Source: a virus
Direction: 5' to 3' (one strand)
Length of the DNA: 27,882 nucleotides
Virus record (IMG/VR): IMGVR_UViG_3300025674_000288
Span: 1 to 27,882 of that record
Position numbers and translations under genes: made by a program. Position 1 is the first letter of the stretch. Each line of letters opens with the position of its first letter. The notes under the pieces are model-generated. The model saw nothing but the letters and a program-made list of their open reading frames with translations, did no database searches and had not been told where the DNA came from. This document shows positions 5,089 through 14,237 of this stretch, in pieces.

Positions 5089-8000
5089 TTACGGTAGTGC
5101 TGTAGGAGGCGACGGAACTGGAGCGGGCTCAAATGCTCCGAAAGTTGAATCTTCTTCAACAGTAGGTGGAACAATGGCTCGGCCAAAGTTTGTAGACTTA
5201 ACCTCTGGGAATTCATCTTGGGGTGGAGCGGTTGATTTCCTCCTAACCAACTGTGTCTTATTAATAGCTATTCTAGCATCTGCATTTTTAGTGGCAGGAA
5301 TAACCTTTACGTTCTGAACGGCTCCGTTAAACAGACTATTTTTTATTTGATGGAAGTTTTCTAATCTGTACAATTTATTGAATTGACGTAGAGTTAGCCT
5401 ACAGAAAACATCAAACTCAGTTAAAGACTTACCTATTCCATTTAAACCTAAAAGATAATTATCGTCTAAGTTTTTTATTATTTCCGAAAGGATCCTGTAT
5501 CCTGTTTTACTTCTTTGGGCAGTAAAGCTGCTTGCAGGTATAATTTCTCCTGAAGAGTTTCTATACCCAGAATCAAAAACTTTAGAACCAAAATCAATTA
5601 CATTTATTCTAGCCTGAGTATTAGGTTCGTCAAATATATCTCTAGCTGTTTTACCAACATAAGGATTATCAACAAATAAGTTTACTGAGTTACGGAAATC
5701 TTTAACTATACTAGTTTTTGTTCTTAGCTTTCTTGTTAAAGATGGTCCTTGGTCAGTCGAAGATGGAGAAATGTTTGTAATTTGAGATTTTACATTGAAA
5801 ACGTCATACTCAGGTCTATTGGTTGGGTAGAGAATGATATACCAAGGAATTTGTCTTGTGAGGAGTGGTATGGTTTTATTTTCTTTAGGAGAATCTAAAA
5901 GAAGGTCTGTTTGCTCTAACCTAAGATAACCATCTGCTTCTACATAATCCAGTATTAAATCTTCGTCGTTCACTATGAAAACTTGATGATTGTCTTTGTA
6001 CTTTATGTACTCGTTTATCTCTCTGGTGCTAGAAATAGGGCACACTTCAAATCTTACAGAGGATCTTTTTAGATATTTTGGGTTGACTAAATCTAAATCA
6101 GTCGAGAGACTAGATAGATTAGCACTTAAGAAATAGGCATTTTGTCTTGGGGAGGTCAACGAACTATTCAACTCAATGGTAGAACTAGCGTCACCGCTTA
6201 CAGACAAAAATCTATCAGGATCTCCTCCAAGAAGTTTTATTGCTACCTGCCTAGTTTTTTCTGGGATGTAGAAGGCATGATCTTTCTCTGATTTAGCGTA
6301 TAATCTAGTAGTCTCACCACCAAGAGTTACATCAAAGTATTCTCCATCGTTTAGGGAAAGCGTGCTTCTGTCTATAAAAGTATCATCATCGTTGACGTAG
6401 TATCGCCTAACTTCCCCAGCAACAGTAACTTCTATGTATCTGTCAATATCGCTAGATAAAGTTTTTTTGTTTTTAAGTAACTCTCTTCCCTCCCCGAAAT
6501 ACTTATTAAAGTCTAGTGGGTTATAATTATTCTCGATTAAAGCTAAAGCTACTGATTCGTTTACTAGTTGAGACTTGCTAGGAGTAATATCAAATTCATC
6601 GTCAGCTTGACTGCCTTGAGCTAAACGCTGTAAGAAGGATAGGTTTACATCTGCAATAGTCCCATCAAGGACCCTAGAACCCACTAAAGAAAATATTTGC
6701 TTTCTCGATAACTTAGATCCGTCGTAGTTAAAAACTTTGTCTAGTAAATCCTTTGCTTTTTTATTTAAGTTTTCATATATTATCTCAGGTGTTATGCTAC
6801 CCGCGAGCCCACTATCCCAAGATCCGTAGTCTAAAGGTCGCTCTAAAAGGTATAATAAAGATTCGTCAATATATTTGTTGAATATATTAGTTTTGGTGCT
6901 GGTATTCCTTACCAGTTTCCTTCTCTTCGGTGCTACATTAAAATATACTTCTTCGTCTTCAACTCCCGAAGGCCTTTTTTTTAACAATGCGTTAACAACA
7001 TCATCATCAGAAAGATCAATTCTAGACTGAGAAAAAGTTTTTTTCAAGAGTTCTTCTTCAGTCAAAGGATTAAAAGTATCAACTCTTGAACTTCTTCTAC
7101 TACGCACAGGAATTGGTGCTGATATACTATTCGGATTACCCTTAGGTGGGGGAGGAGAAGTTAGCAAGTTACTAGTAACAAATCCACCAGCCTCATCCTG
7201 GTCTTCAATTCTAACAAAGTTAAAAATATCCGGGCCGGGAGGAGAAGTATCGGGGAGCCCATTTGGAGATAAAGGATTAGGAACAGCAGGTCCCTCAGGA
7301 TCTTCAGGAAGCCCAACATCAGCTTGGTCATCTATACTAACAAAAGGAGGACCTGAGGGCTCATCAGGAACTAAACCTGGTTCCAGATCAGGCAAAATAG
7401 GAACTTCCCCTTCAGGCGCGGGCTCACCTATGACAACTCCAGGTAGAGGCTTAAACCAAACAAGTGTTAATGTAGTACAGAAATTTGGATCTGGATCACA
7501 AGAGTTATTAACTACTCTACAAGGTCGATCACCCGTGCTGTTAGGTCGAGAGATAATTGTGCCTCCCTGCTCCTCTATTTTTTCTATGGCTTGATTAATA
7601 ATCTGTGTGGAAGGACCCTTCACAGTGGGATCGTTTCTATCTTGACATTTCCTAAAGTATCTTCTCGTGTATCTAGTGCCTTCGCCTGGGATATACTCGT
7701 AGGAAGTTTGCTCCCTGTATATCGTGCACCTACATCTTTTTACTCCGTATGTGGGTCCTGGAATTGAGCTAGGGCCTAACGGGCCAGTGGGTGGGGTAGA
7801 CGGCCCACCTATGTCTCGAAAAAGCGGTAGTTTATAAAATACTCTAATAGGATCACAATTTTTTTCAGCACACTCTAATTCTTCTGGAGGTTCTCCCGGT
7901 ACTGGGGGCGGGTCGGCACAATCTACCGTTCCCGGCTCAGTTTCAAGTAATACTGCTCGGGGTATAGCCGCTATCTGAGCTTGTAAATCTTGTATGACCT

Positions 8001-8298
8001 CGGTGCTATTGTCTGCCGGAAAGCCATTTACGATTTCTACGCATTCTTTGTCGATAGAGACTACCCAGTATGTCCAGAACTGGTCATTGCCTAAGCTGGC
8101 AACAACCTGAGTTCCCGCTGCTTTAGGTCTACACTCACAATACGTTATGTCGGGAGGCGAGGTTGTTCCTGGATCAATAGGATCAAACTCTAGGTCTGGA
8201 CTTCCTCCGTTGACCGTTCCTCCACCGCTAAAATCGGGAAAGTTGAACGGACCTTCACCAGGAAGAAATTCTCCGCAACCAAACGTAACCTGTGACAT
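5089..8298 (-). CDS. Large virion structural protein with Cys/Pro-rich N-terminus, function unknown
   Basis: This 1069-residue protein belongs to no family I can name. Residues 1-280 hold 13 cysteines (for example YCECRP, CAEKNCDP, RCRC, NSCDPDPNFC), whereas the remaining 790 residues hold two. A Pro/Gly/Asp-rich linker (285-400) contains two related peptides, FVSIDDQADVG (319-329) and FVRIEDQDEAG (361-371). Residues 621-676 contain a duplicated beta motif, YIEVTVAGEVRRYY and YFDVTLGGETTRLY. The last 30 residues are again Pro-rich. No signal peptide or membrane segment is seen. It is the last gene of the tail block, two bases after the previous stop and without a clear Shine-Dalgarno, so it is probably coupled. 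I infer a virion appendage or decoration; a neck or whisker part is possible. Confidence 0.8.
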   Translation of the reverse strand: MSQVTFGCGEFLPGEGPFNFPDFSGGGTVNGGSPDLEFDPIDPGTTSPPDITYCECRPKAAGTQVVASLGNDQFWTYWVVSIDKECVEIVNGFPADNSTEVIQDLQAQIAAIPRAVLLETEPGTVDCADPPPVPGEPPEELECAEKNCDPIRVFYKLPLFRDIGGPSTPPTGPLGPSSIPGPTYGVKRCRCTIYREQTSYEYIPGEGTRYTRRYFRKCQDRNDPTVKGPSTQIINQAIEKIEEQGGTIISRPNSTGDRPCRVVNNSCDPDPNFCTTLTLVWFKPLPGVVIGEPAPEGEVPILPDLEPGLVPDEPSGPPFVSIDDQADVGLPEDPEGPAVPNPLSPNGLPDTSPPGPDIFNFVRIEDQDEAGGFVTSNLLTSPPPPKGNPNSISAPIPVRSRRSSRVDTFNPLTEEELLKKTFSQSRIDLSDDDVVNALLKKRPSGVEDEEVYFNVAPKRRKLVRNTSTKTNIFNKYIDESLLYLLERPLDYGSWDSGLAGSITPEIIYENLNKKAKDLLDKVFNYDGSKLSRKQIFSLVGSRVLDGTIADVNLSFLQRLAQGSQADDEFDITPSKSQLVNESVALALIENNYNPLDFNKYFGEGRELLKNKKTLSSDIDRYIEVTVAGEVRRYYVNDDDTFIDRSTLSLNDGEYFDVTLGGETTRLYAKSEKDHAFYIPEKTRQVAIKLLGGDPDRFLSVSGDASSTIELNSSLTSPRQNAYFLSANLSSLSTDLDLVNPKYLKRSSVRFEVCPISSTREINEYIKYKDNHQVFIVNDEDLILDYVEADGYLRLEQTDLLLDSPKENKTIPLLTRQIPWYIILYPTNRPEYDVFNVKSQITNISPSSTDQGPSLTRKLRTKTSIVKDFRNSVNLFVDNPYVGKTARDIFDEPNTQARINVIDFGSKVFDSGYRNSSGEIIPASSFTAQRSKTGYRILSEIIKNLDDNYLLGLNGIGKSLTEFDVFCRLTLRQFNKLYRLENFHQIKNSLFNGAVQNVKVIPATKNADARIAINKTQLVRRKSTAPPQDEFPEVKSTNFGRAIVPPTVEEDSTFGAFEPAPVPSPPTALP

Positions 8299-8300
8299 TT

Positions 8301-10850
8301 TTAGTTCTGATTAAGAGTAATATTAGAGAACCCTGGTTGAAGCGTACCGTAATGATAAGGAGAATCCGCTGTTGTGATAGCCTTCATACTCCAAGTTATA
8401 GTGGGGTAGGTACACTTTCCCGCTCTAGGATTTCCATTATATCCTTGATGCATTCTATAATCTCCTGTATCTTCTATTTGAGGGTACTGAGGATCTTCAT
8501 TAGCAATCAAAAGATCTTCAGTCATGACTAGGAAACTACTAAACCTTTCTCCACCTCGCTCAGAACGGATAACACTACCACTCCCATTTTCATTATTAAC
8601 TACATGAGGTGCTGGGTAAAAAGGTAGAGCTCGACGGGCTCTATTATTACCGTCCGTTTCGATAAATCTGCTGGGAGCATCAAATGCTATAAAAATAGTA
8701 AAGTAATCTGGGCCTTTCTCTATCCAATGTCCTGCATACGGTATTGTGTCGCCTCGACCGTCCCCATCGCGATCACGGGTGCCGTTATACTGATAAACTA
8801 GAGAGTTACTCCCATCGCCTTGAGGAACACAATTTAAAAAAGAAAGGTCAACATTATAGTCAATCATTCCTGGATAACTTGCTCTATCAAACGTAATTTT
8901 TTTCTTTATGTAATTAAACCTAACTCTTTGGTTATGAAGAGGTCTAGACATATTGTTAAAAACTTTTGCTCTGTCAGGCAAATTGCCAAATTCATTAAGA
9001 CCGTCTGGTCTCACGGCTTCGATACATGAACCACCAACAATTGAAGCGTCAGTCTCAGTATTAGTTCTATAGTTATTGGCAGCGTTAGTTGAAAAGAAAG
9101 TATTAATATAATCGTTGGGGAATGCTCCTGCGTCTTCTTCTGATCCAAGCTTGGTAGCCCAGTTGGCTATGTCCCAATCAGGTCTATCAGGAATAGGAAA
9201 CGATACTCCATACTTTGCTCTCACTAAATCTTTTACTATTTCCGAGCTACCGCCTGTTTGCTTGCCATAGTAATCATACAAAGCTCCCTCGGGACCGAAG
9301 TTCCAACCACCAAAAACGTAGCCCGTAGCAACTGTTCTAGTTCCTGCGGCGGGGCCAGTCTCACCTCCTGAATTAGCTAGAGCGTCGATTTGTGATTTTA
9401 AATCATCGTACTGGCGCTTTAATTCGTAATCAACTTGTACTTTTCCCACAGCGGGGTTGGCTAGGGATAGCTGAGGTAAGGCTCCAGCGATACCTGCTCT
9501 CTCATTATAACTCAATTCGGCTGTTCTGAAGAACGGTCGAATATCAATAACATCTGTTGTGGAAACTACAGTTGATCCATTCGTGACCCAGACATAAGCT
9601 ACGGGCAGTATACTTTGGCCCACCAGTTCATATGCATCACTCTCTAACCTATGAGAGAGGAGCGGAGCAATGTTTAGCAAGTCGTCGGGAGAAGGAAAAG
9701 TTCCACGGACATCATACGCAATATCGTTAGCCGAGGCTGCTGTAAAACCTAGGCCCTCGTTTTCTGCGTCCCCAGGGGAAGCAACAATTGCGTGGTCTTC
9801 TCTTGTTCCATACAAATACTCCTCGTCATATCTTTCGGTGCCTAAGAAATTTACTTTCAGTCCGGCTCCTCTGACGATGCCTAATGTGGGTGAGGTAATT
9901 ATTTCCTTATCCCTATCCCCCTGAATAGTAACAGAACTAGCATCAACAGGTTTACTATAAATAAATACCATGTCAATTCTAGTTGTCACTCCAGGAACAG
10001 AAACCTCATCTCCACTTTCATTTATGTAGTTAAAATCATTAGGATCGAATTGAGGAACTTCTATGCTTAACTCTTCAGGAACATCTACAATCGCCGTTCT
10101 GGCTGCGCCTCGCCACCTTTTTATGAAGAAGCTTTCTGTTCTAGGAAGTCTAGCTAATCCAACAGAAGGGTTAGTGTAATCCCAAGTGGTTAATAAAGTT
10201 TTTGCAGCACTAGAATTCTTAGATTTTGCCCAAAGTAGTGCTTCGGTAACAGGAAAAGGAGCATCAATCCCTGTCCATCCTAAACCCCCTCGGGAAGAAG
10301 ACTGAATTGACACATTCGCCCCCGTGTCAAATATTGGATTATCTGGATTCTCCATAGGCCGAGTAAACGCTCTCTCTACTAAACCGTTTAATCCTAAGGA
10401 GTCCTGAGCTAGATTTGATTTAAATGTCTCTAAAGTATCCGTGAGAATTCCGTTTGCCGCGTTTGTCGCTCTAGTAGAAAAAGTTCCTGGGTTAGGGAGC
10501 GCAGCTTCATAGGTATCAACTTCGCCTACCTGTAACCCAACTACCTTTCTAAGGTAAGCCAAGGGTTTTTTACCGACATCGTTAATCCTAGCCGTGAATC
10601 TTCCTGGCTTTACTCGAACAACACGGTCACCTCCTAAAGAGTAAGGCCGAAGCTCTTGAATGTCTTGTCTCGTTACATCAGTAATTTTCAGTACCTCTCT
10701 ACGAATCTGATCTTTCAACCAAAGACAATTTTCTTGTAGCTGTTTTAGAGGTAAGTTATCTACTTCAAAGTAGTAGGGGTCGTTAGCTTTAAAAAGTCTA
10801 ACGGGGTCAGTAAATTTGTAAACACTCTCGTTATATTCTTGTCTAGCCAT
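8301..10850 (-). CDS. Virion structural protein, probable tail fibre or baseplate appendage
   Basis: The protein has 849 residues. Its N-terminus (YKFTDPVRLF, then PYYFEVDNLPLKQLQEN at 25-41) is a type I associate with large structural proteins of marine T4-like phages, and the segment matches one in the neighbouring beta-helical protein, suggesting both dock at the same place. A central segment with YDDLKSQIDAL may be a short coiled coil (around 475-490). Near residues 690-700 DRDGDGRGD fits the calcium-binding consensus DxDxDGxxD. The C-terminal part is rich in aromatic residues and short beta strands, suited to a receptor-contacting tip. The ATG at 10850 overlaps the previous stop as TGATG, with GAGGGA six bases upstream. 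Fibre function is inferred; no chaperone or peptidase domain is visible. Confidence 0.8.
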   Translation of the reverse strand: MARQEYNESVYKFTDPVRLFKANDPYYFEVDNLPLKQLQENCLWLKDQIRREVLKITDVTRQDIQELRPYSLGGDRVVRVKPGRFTARINDVGKKPLAYLRKVVGLQVGEVDTYEAALPNPGTFSTRATNAANGILTDTLETFKSNLAQDSLGLNGLVERAFTRPMENPDNPIFDTGANVSIQSSSRGGLGWTGIDAPFPVTEALLWAKSKNSSAAKTLLTTWDYTNPSVGLARLPRTESFFIKRWRGAARTAIVDVPEELSIEVPQFDPNDFNYINESGDEVSVPGVTTRIDMVFIYSKPVDASSVTIQGDRDKEIITSPTLGIVRGAGLKVNFLGTERYDEEYLYGTREDHAIVASPGDAENEGLGFTAASANDIAYDVRGTFPSPDDLLNIAPLLSHRLESDAYELVGQSILPVAYVWVTNGSTVVSTTDVIDIRPFFRTAELSYNERAGIAGALPQLSLANPAVGKVQVDYELKRQYDDLKSQIDALANSGGETGPAAGTRTVATGYVFGGWNFGPEGALYDYYGKQTGGSSEIVKDLVRAKYGVSFPIPDRPDWDIANWATKLGSEEDAGAFPNDYINTFFSTNAANNYRTNTETDASIVGGSCIEAVRPDGLNEFGNLPDRAKVFNNMSRPLHNQRVRFNYIKKKITFDRASYPGMIDYNVDLSFLNCVPQGDGSNSLVYQYNGTRDRDGDGRGDTIPYAGHWIEKGPDYFTIFIAFDAPSRFIETDGNNRARRALPFYPAPHVVNNENGSGSVIRSERGGERFSSFLVMTEDLLIANEDPQYPQIEDTGDYRMHQGYNGNPRAGKCTYPTITWSMKAITTADSPYHYGTLQPGFSNITLNQN

Positions 10851-13800
10851 CAGTTTTCCCTCGATAGGTCAAATACAGTCGCAGATCTAAAGCCAACTAA
10901 ACCATCTCCTGGGTAAGCTTCAGACGACCTGCCTAGACCCGCATTGTATATAGTGGTTTTTTTTGGCCTTCCCGCTAACCCAATACTGGCATTCCTAGCA
11001 TTAGCAAACGTATCAGCCGCAGACTCATCCAACAAACATTGCATTGGATTTTCTTCTAACATTTCAGAGCAATAATAGAAGCCAGAAGTCCATAGTTTTT
11101 CATAAACTCCATCTCCATTCTCATCATAGCTTTGCTTTAAAAGATCTGGTGCGACGGAGCTTGCGTTTGCATAACCTACAGGAGGTATAGCCGAAAGGTT
11201 TGCAGAGCAGTTATAGCCTTGAGCAAAGATTTGATATGGTGCTCCCGCGCTACCGTCTGCTTGTAATAGCTTGGCGCTGGCCTTAGGGCTCCAGTAGATT
11301 CTGAAGAATCCTCGGTTGTTGTAGGCACCGCTAACTCCGAAAACCATTCGATCAGTTCCATCAACATTAATTCCTGCTTCCGACAGAATTTGTCTAGTCT
11401 CTATATTAAGAGCAGAGTCTCCAGACACAGGATAGAACCTATCGAAAGGTTGGTTTATATCTACGCCTGAGGGAGGCAACCAAGCTGCACTAGGGGCATT
11501 TCCGAACGCATCTAGAATACTTAATGAACCCGTATCTGGAGTACCAGAAGGGGCCTCGTAGACGGGGATGTCGTCGCCCGATGCCCACAAGGCACTGGGA
11601 CCATGTTGAAGACAATCAATAGGGTGCATTCCGCTGGTAGACGTATACGAAGCAGTCATTCTAGAAGTATCTGCTATGTTCCAGATGCTGTATCGTTCAC
11701 AAAGATCCCCGCCAGCATCAAAGATTACTCCATCCGCAGGACTACCATTAACCGGGAAGGGGAAGTGGACGTTCCTAATATTTACTTCGCTATCGCTAAC
11801 TGCTCTTAGACATACTCCACCTATGGAAAAACCGGAAGTCGTTGTATACTGAGGGTTGCCAAGGCCCCTATTAAATAACATTGTTGTAATCTGTCCGTCT
11901 ACAGAAGGAACTAGTGGCGTGGAAAACGCTGGAACTGAGGCTGCACCAGCAGCAGTAATTGTAGCTTCGTCCTGTGGGTTTGGGAAAAATTGCATTAACC
12001 CGCCAGAAACGAAGCTACTTGTTGGCAACGTGTAATCTATGTCTCCCAGTAATTGTAGACCACTGGGAGTGCTACTCCAATTGGCCGGGAATGCGCCCAA
12101 GTCTTCCATGTTAACTACGCTGTGCTTTTCTGCCACTATACAAGATCTTGTAGAGTGAAGCTCGACCGCAGTATGATTCAACTGATTGTCCAAATCAAAG
12201 GAAGAAATATCTACATTGTACTGCCCGTCTATTCTTCTGGGCTCAAAATTAGTCACAGAATTGTTACTTGCTAGAACGTCCACACCAAATTGAGCTACCA
12301 CTGTGGGTCCGTGGAAATTAATAACAGAGTTGTCTTCGGCGCATACTCCAGCCATCACTTTCTGTGAAGAATACTGATCGGGACCAATAACTAGAGTAGC
12401 ACCGTTTTGAGTTCCGTTAAATGTAATCTGAGAATTATTCTCTGCCTTAGCGCCACGACCGTAAGTTACTTTATTAACTGCCACATTCCTAACGTCTACA
12501 TAAGGACTTATCAAGTCCGCGTCGGAATTATTACTTACCTTTATCGCAGGTCCTTCCGTAAATGCCGCTCGGAAGAACGAGTTCCCGTACTTTTGCGGAA
12601 CAGAATCTTTTAGTTGGAATCCGAAAGAAGAGGATCTGTTAAGGTCTAGGTGAACTAAGTTTCCAGATAACTCAAGCTGTCTTCTGGCAGCGTCAAGGCC
12701 ACCACCAATAGAGTCTAAGTTATTTTCAGAATCATATAAGAAAGTTGATTTGTTAGAAACAATCCCCTGCTCTTGGTTACCTTCAACAGTGAGATTCTCA
12801 TACTTAACAAAGGAGTTATCAGCAATAATTCCTTTGTTGTTTCCAAATATATCTACGAGACCTTTTACATCAACAAAAGAATTATTTAGTACCAGCCCAG
12901 CACTAGTGTTTAGTTCTGAGCACATTGCGCCCCCCGTTCTCGGAGCGGCAGCGGAAGTTCTTTGGAAGCCTCCTCTAATTTTAGAATTATCTAAGACAAA
13001 CCCTTTAGTATTTCTGGATGCTACAAAAGCAGCGTCTTCGCCAATAGCTCCAGTATCACCTATTGAGGTGCTGCCTTCTTCTACTGGATTAGAGCTTAAA
13101 GTAACGTCAGAGTTTACTAAATGAAAGCCTATGCCGTCCTCAGCATATCGAGAGGTTAAACTGCTTAGATTATAGTTTCTGTACGAGAATGCTGACCTTG
13201 ATAGAACAACTTCTGAGTTGGTTAGTTTAAATCCCGCCTTCTTAGCTCTAACAGCCAAACAGTTCTCCAAGACCACATTAGAGTTATTTACTTCAATGGC
13301 GTGGTTAACTGCTTGATCCGCGTCTGAAAAGAAGTTTCTAATAAATATTGGCCCAGTGCAGTTCTGAACAGTTATTTTGGGGCAGTAATTACCATAAAAA
13401 TTGCCGCCCAAGGTTTGGCTTAGTGATATTCCAGGTCTAGCTAAAGAGAATCCGTTAGCTGTGTCAGAGCCACTAAAATCAAGGGTTCTAATTGTATCAT
13501 CCTCTGAACTCTGGCTTTCAAAAATACTAACACCAAACCTATTGGCTTGAGTATTAATAATATTGGATTGTTTAATTGCTACTGAAAGAGGAGAATTTCT
13601 TTGGGCGTGCGATGGATAAACAGCCACGGTTCCTTCCGTTAATCTAGCATCACCTCCACCTGCATCTTGATATACTTTTGTTCCTATGTGTACGCAAGAA
13701 GTGTCACTAATTGAGTTACTTAGGTCTATAGAACTAAAGTCGGTTACAAATCTTTGATATTTAGAGTTGGTTGCTGTTGAGGTAATATATGCTGTAGAAG

Positions 13801-14236
13801 ATGCATTATAAGCTCTAGCAAAGTTTCTGTTTACAATTTCTATCGAGCCGCCCTCCTCGACTCTAAAGTTATGTAACTCAAGTGGTCCTAGATCACCAAA
13901 ACTGCCGACTTCAACTAACACAGGGAAACGAACTACTTTTGGGATGGCTGCTATGGCGGAACTTAGATCGGAGAATATATTGTTATTCTGCTGAGAAATC
14001 AATGTAGGCACGTTGGACGAGACTGTTAAAGCCAGCCCAGGAACTCCCGCTGAGGTAGTGAAACCCTGCTGCTCCCAAAGCTCATAAGTGCGCTCTTCTA
14101 AATCATAAAGGGGTACGTTGTCTTCTTCCCAATTATAAAACGTACTTGAATCAAACTTGGACACATAAGGTGTCCAAGAGTTAAACAGCATTACGCTACC
14201 ACTACTTGTATAAATATCATTTGGATTGAATGCCAT
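10850..14236 (-). CDS. Beta-helical tail appendage or tailspike-like protein
   Basis: The protein has 1128 residues. Residues 33-56 (FYNWEEDNVPLYDLEER and on) match the docking segment of the next gene product. From about residue 313 to 710 there are about a dozen repeats of a rung pattern with an Asn-Ser corner, e.g. GFKLTNSEVVLS, GFHLVNSDVTLS, GFVLDNSKI, GLVLNNSFVDV, GAKAENNSQITF, GVCAEDNSVINF, VLASNNSVTNF. This is the signature of a right-handed parallel beta-helix with an asparagine/serine ladder, as in phage tailspikes and pectate-lyase folds. I cannot point to catalytic residues, so enzymatic cleavage of a surface glycan is only a possibility. The C-terminal 350 residues are non-repetitive and probably form the receptor-binding or trimerisation end. 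The ATG at 14236 follows the previous stop by one base, with no good Shine-Dalgarno. Confidence 0.85.
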   Translation of the reverse strand: MAFNPNDIYTSSGSVMLFNSWTPYVSKFDSSTFYNWEEDNVPLYDLEERTYELWEQQGFTTSAGVPGLALTVSSNVPTLISQQNNNIFSDLSSAIAAIPKVVRFPVLVEVGSFGDLGPLELHNFRVEEGGSIEIVNRNFARAYNASSTAYITSTATNSKYQRFVTDFSSIDLSNSISDTSCVHIGTKVYQDAGGGDARLTEGTVAVYPSHAQRNSPLSVAIKQSNIINTQANRFGVSIFESQSSEDDTIRTLDFSGSDTANGFSLARPGISLSQTLGGNFYGNYCPKITVQNCTGPIFIRNFFSDADQAVNHAIEVNNSNVVLENCLAVRAKKAGFKLTNSEVVLSRSAFSYRNYNLSSLTSRYAEDGIGFHLVNSDVTLSSNPVEEGSTSIGDTGAIGEDAAFVASRNTKGFVLDNSKIRGGFQRTSAAAPRTGGAMCSELNTSAGLVLNNSFVDVKGLVDIFGNNKGIIADNSFVKYENLTVEGNQEQGIVSNKSTFLYDSENNLDSIGGGLDAARRQLELSGNLVHLDLNRSSSFGFQLKDSVPQKYGNSFFRAAFTEGPAIKVSNNSDADLISPYVDVRNVAVNKVTYGRGAKAENNSQITFNGTQNGATLVIGPDQYSSQKVMAGVCAEDNSVINFHGPTVVAQFGVDVLASNNSVTNFEPRRIDGQYNVDISSFDLDNQLNHTAVELHSTRSCIVAEKHSVVNMEDLGAFPANWSSTPSGLQLLGDIDYTLPTSSFVSGGLMQFFPNPQDEATITAAGAASVPAFSTPLVPSVDGQITTMLFNRGLGNPQYTTTSGFSIGGVCLRAVSDSEVNIRNVHFPFPVNGSPADGVIFDAGGDLCERYSIWNIADTSRMTASYTSTSGMHPIDCLQHGPSALWASGDDIPVYEAPSGTPDTGSLSILDAFGNAPSAAWLPPSGVDINQPFDRFYPVSGDSALNIETRQILSEAGINVDGTDRMVFGVSGAYNNRGFFRIYWSPKASAKLLQADGSAGAPYQIFAQGYNCSANLSAIPPVGYANASSVAPDLLKQSYDENGDGVYEKLWTSGFYYCSEMLEENPMQCLLDESAADTFANARNASIGLAGRPKKTTIYNAGLGRSSEAYPGDGLVGFRSATVFDLSREN

Positions 14237-14237
14237 A

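Noticed and set aside
12043-12069. CTCCCAG/CTGGGAG inverted repeat in the beta-helix gene
   Set aside because: The seven-base arms around a 13-base spacer are within what chance gives in 28 kb.
12750-13124. 124-codon plus-strand frame opposite the beta-helical protein
   Set aside because: It mirrors the repeated rungs on the other strand, with no ribosome site and no family resemblance.
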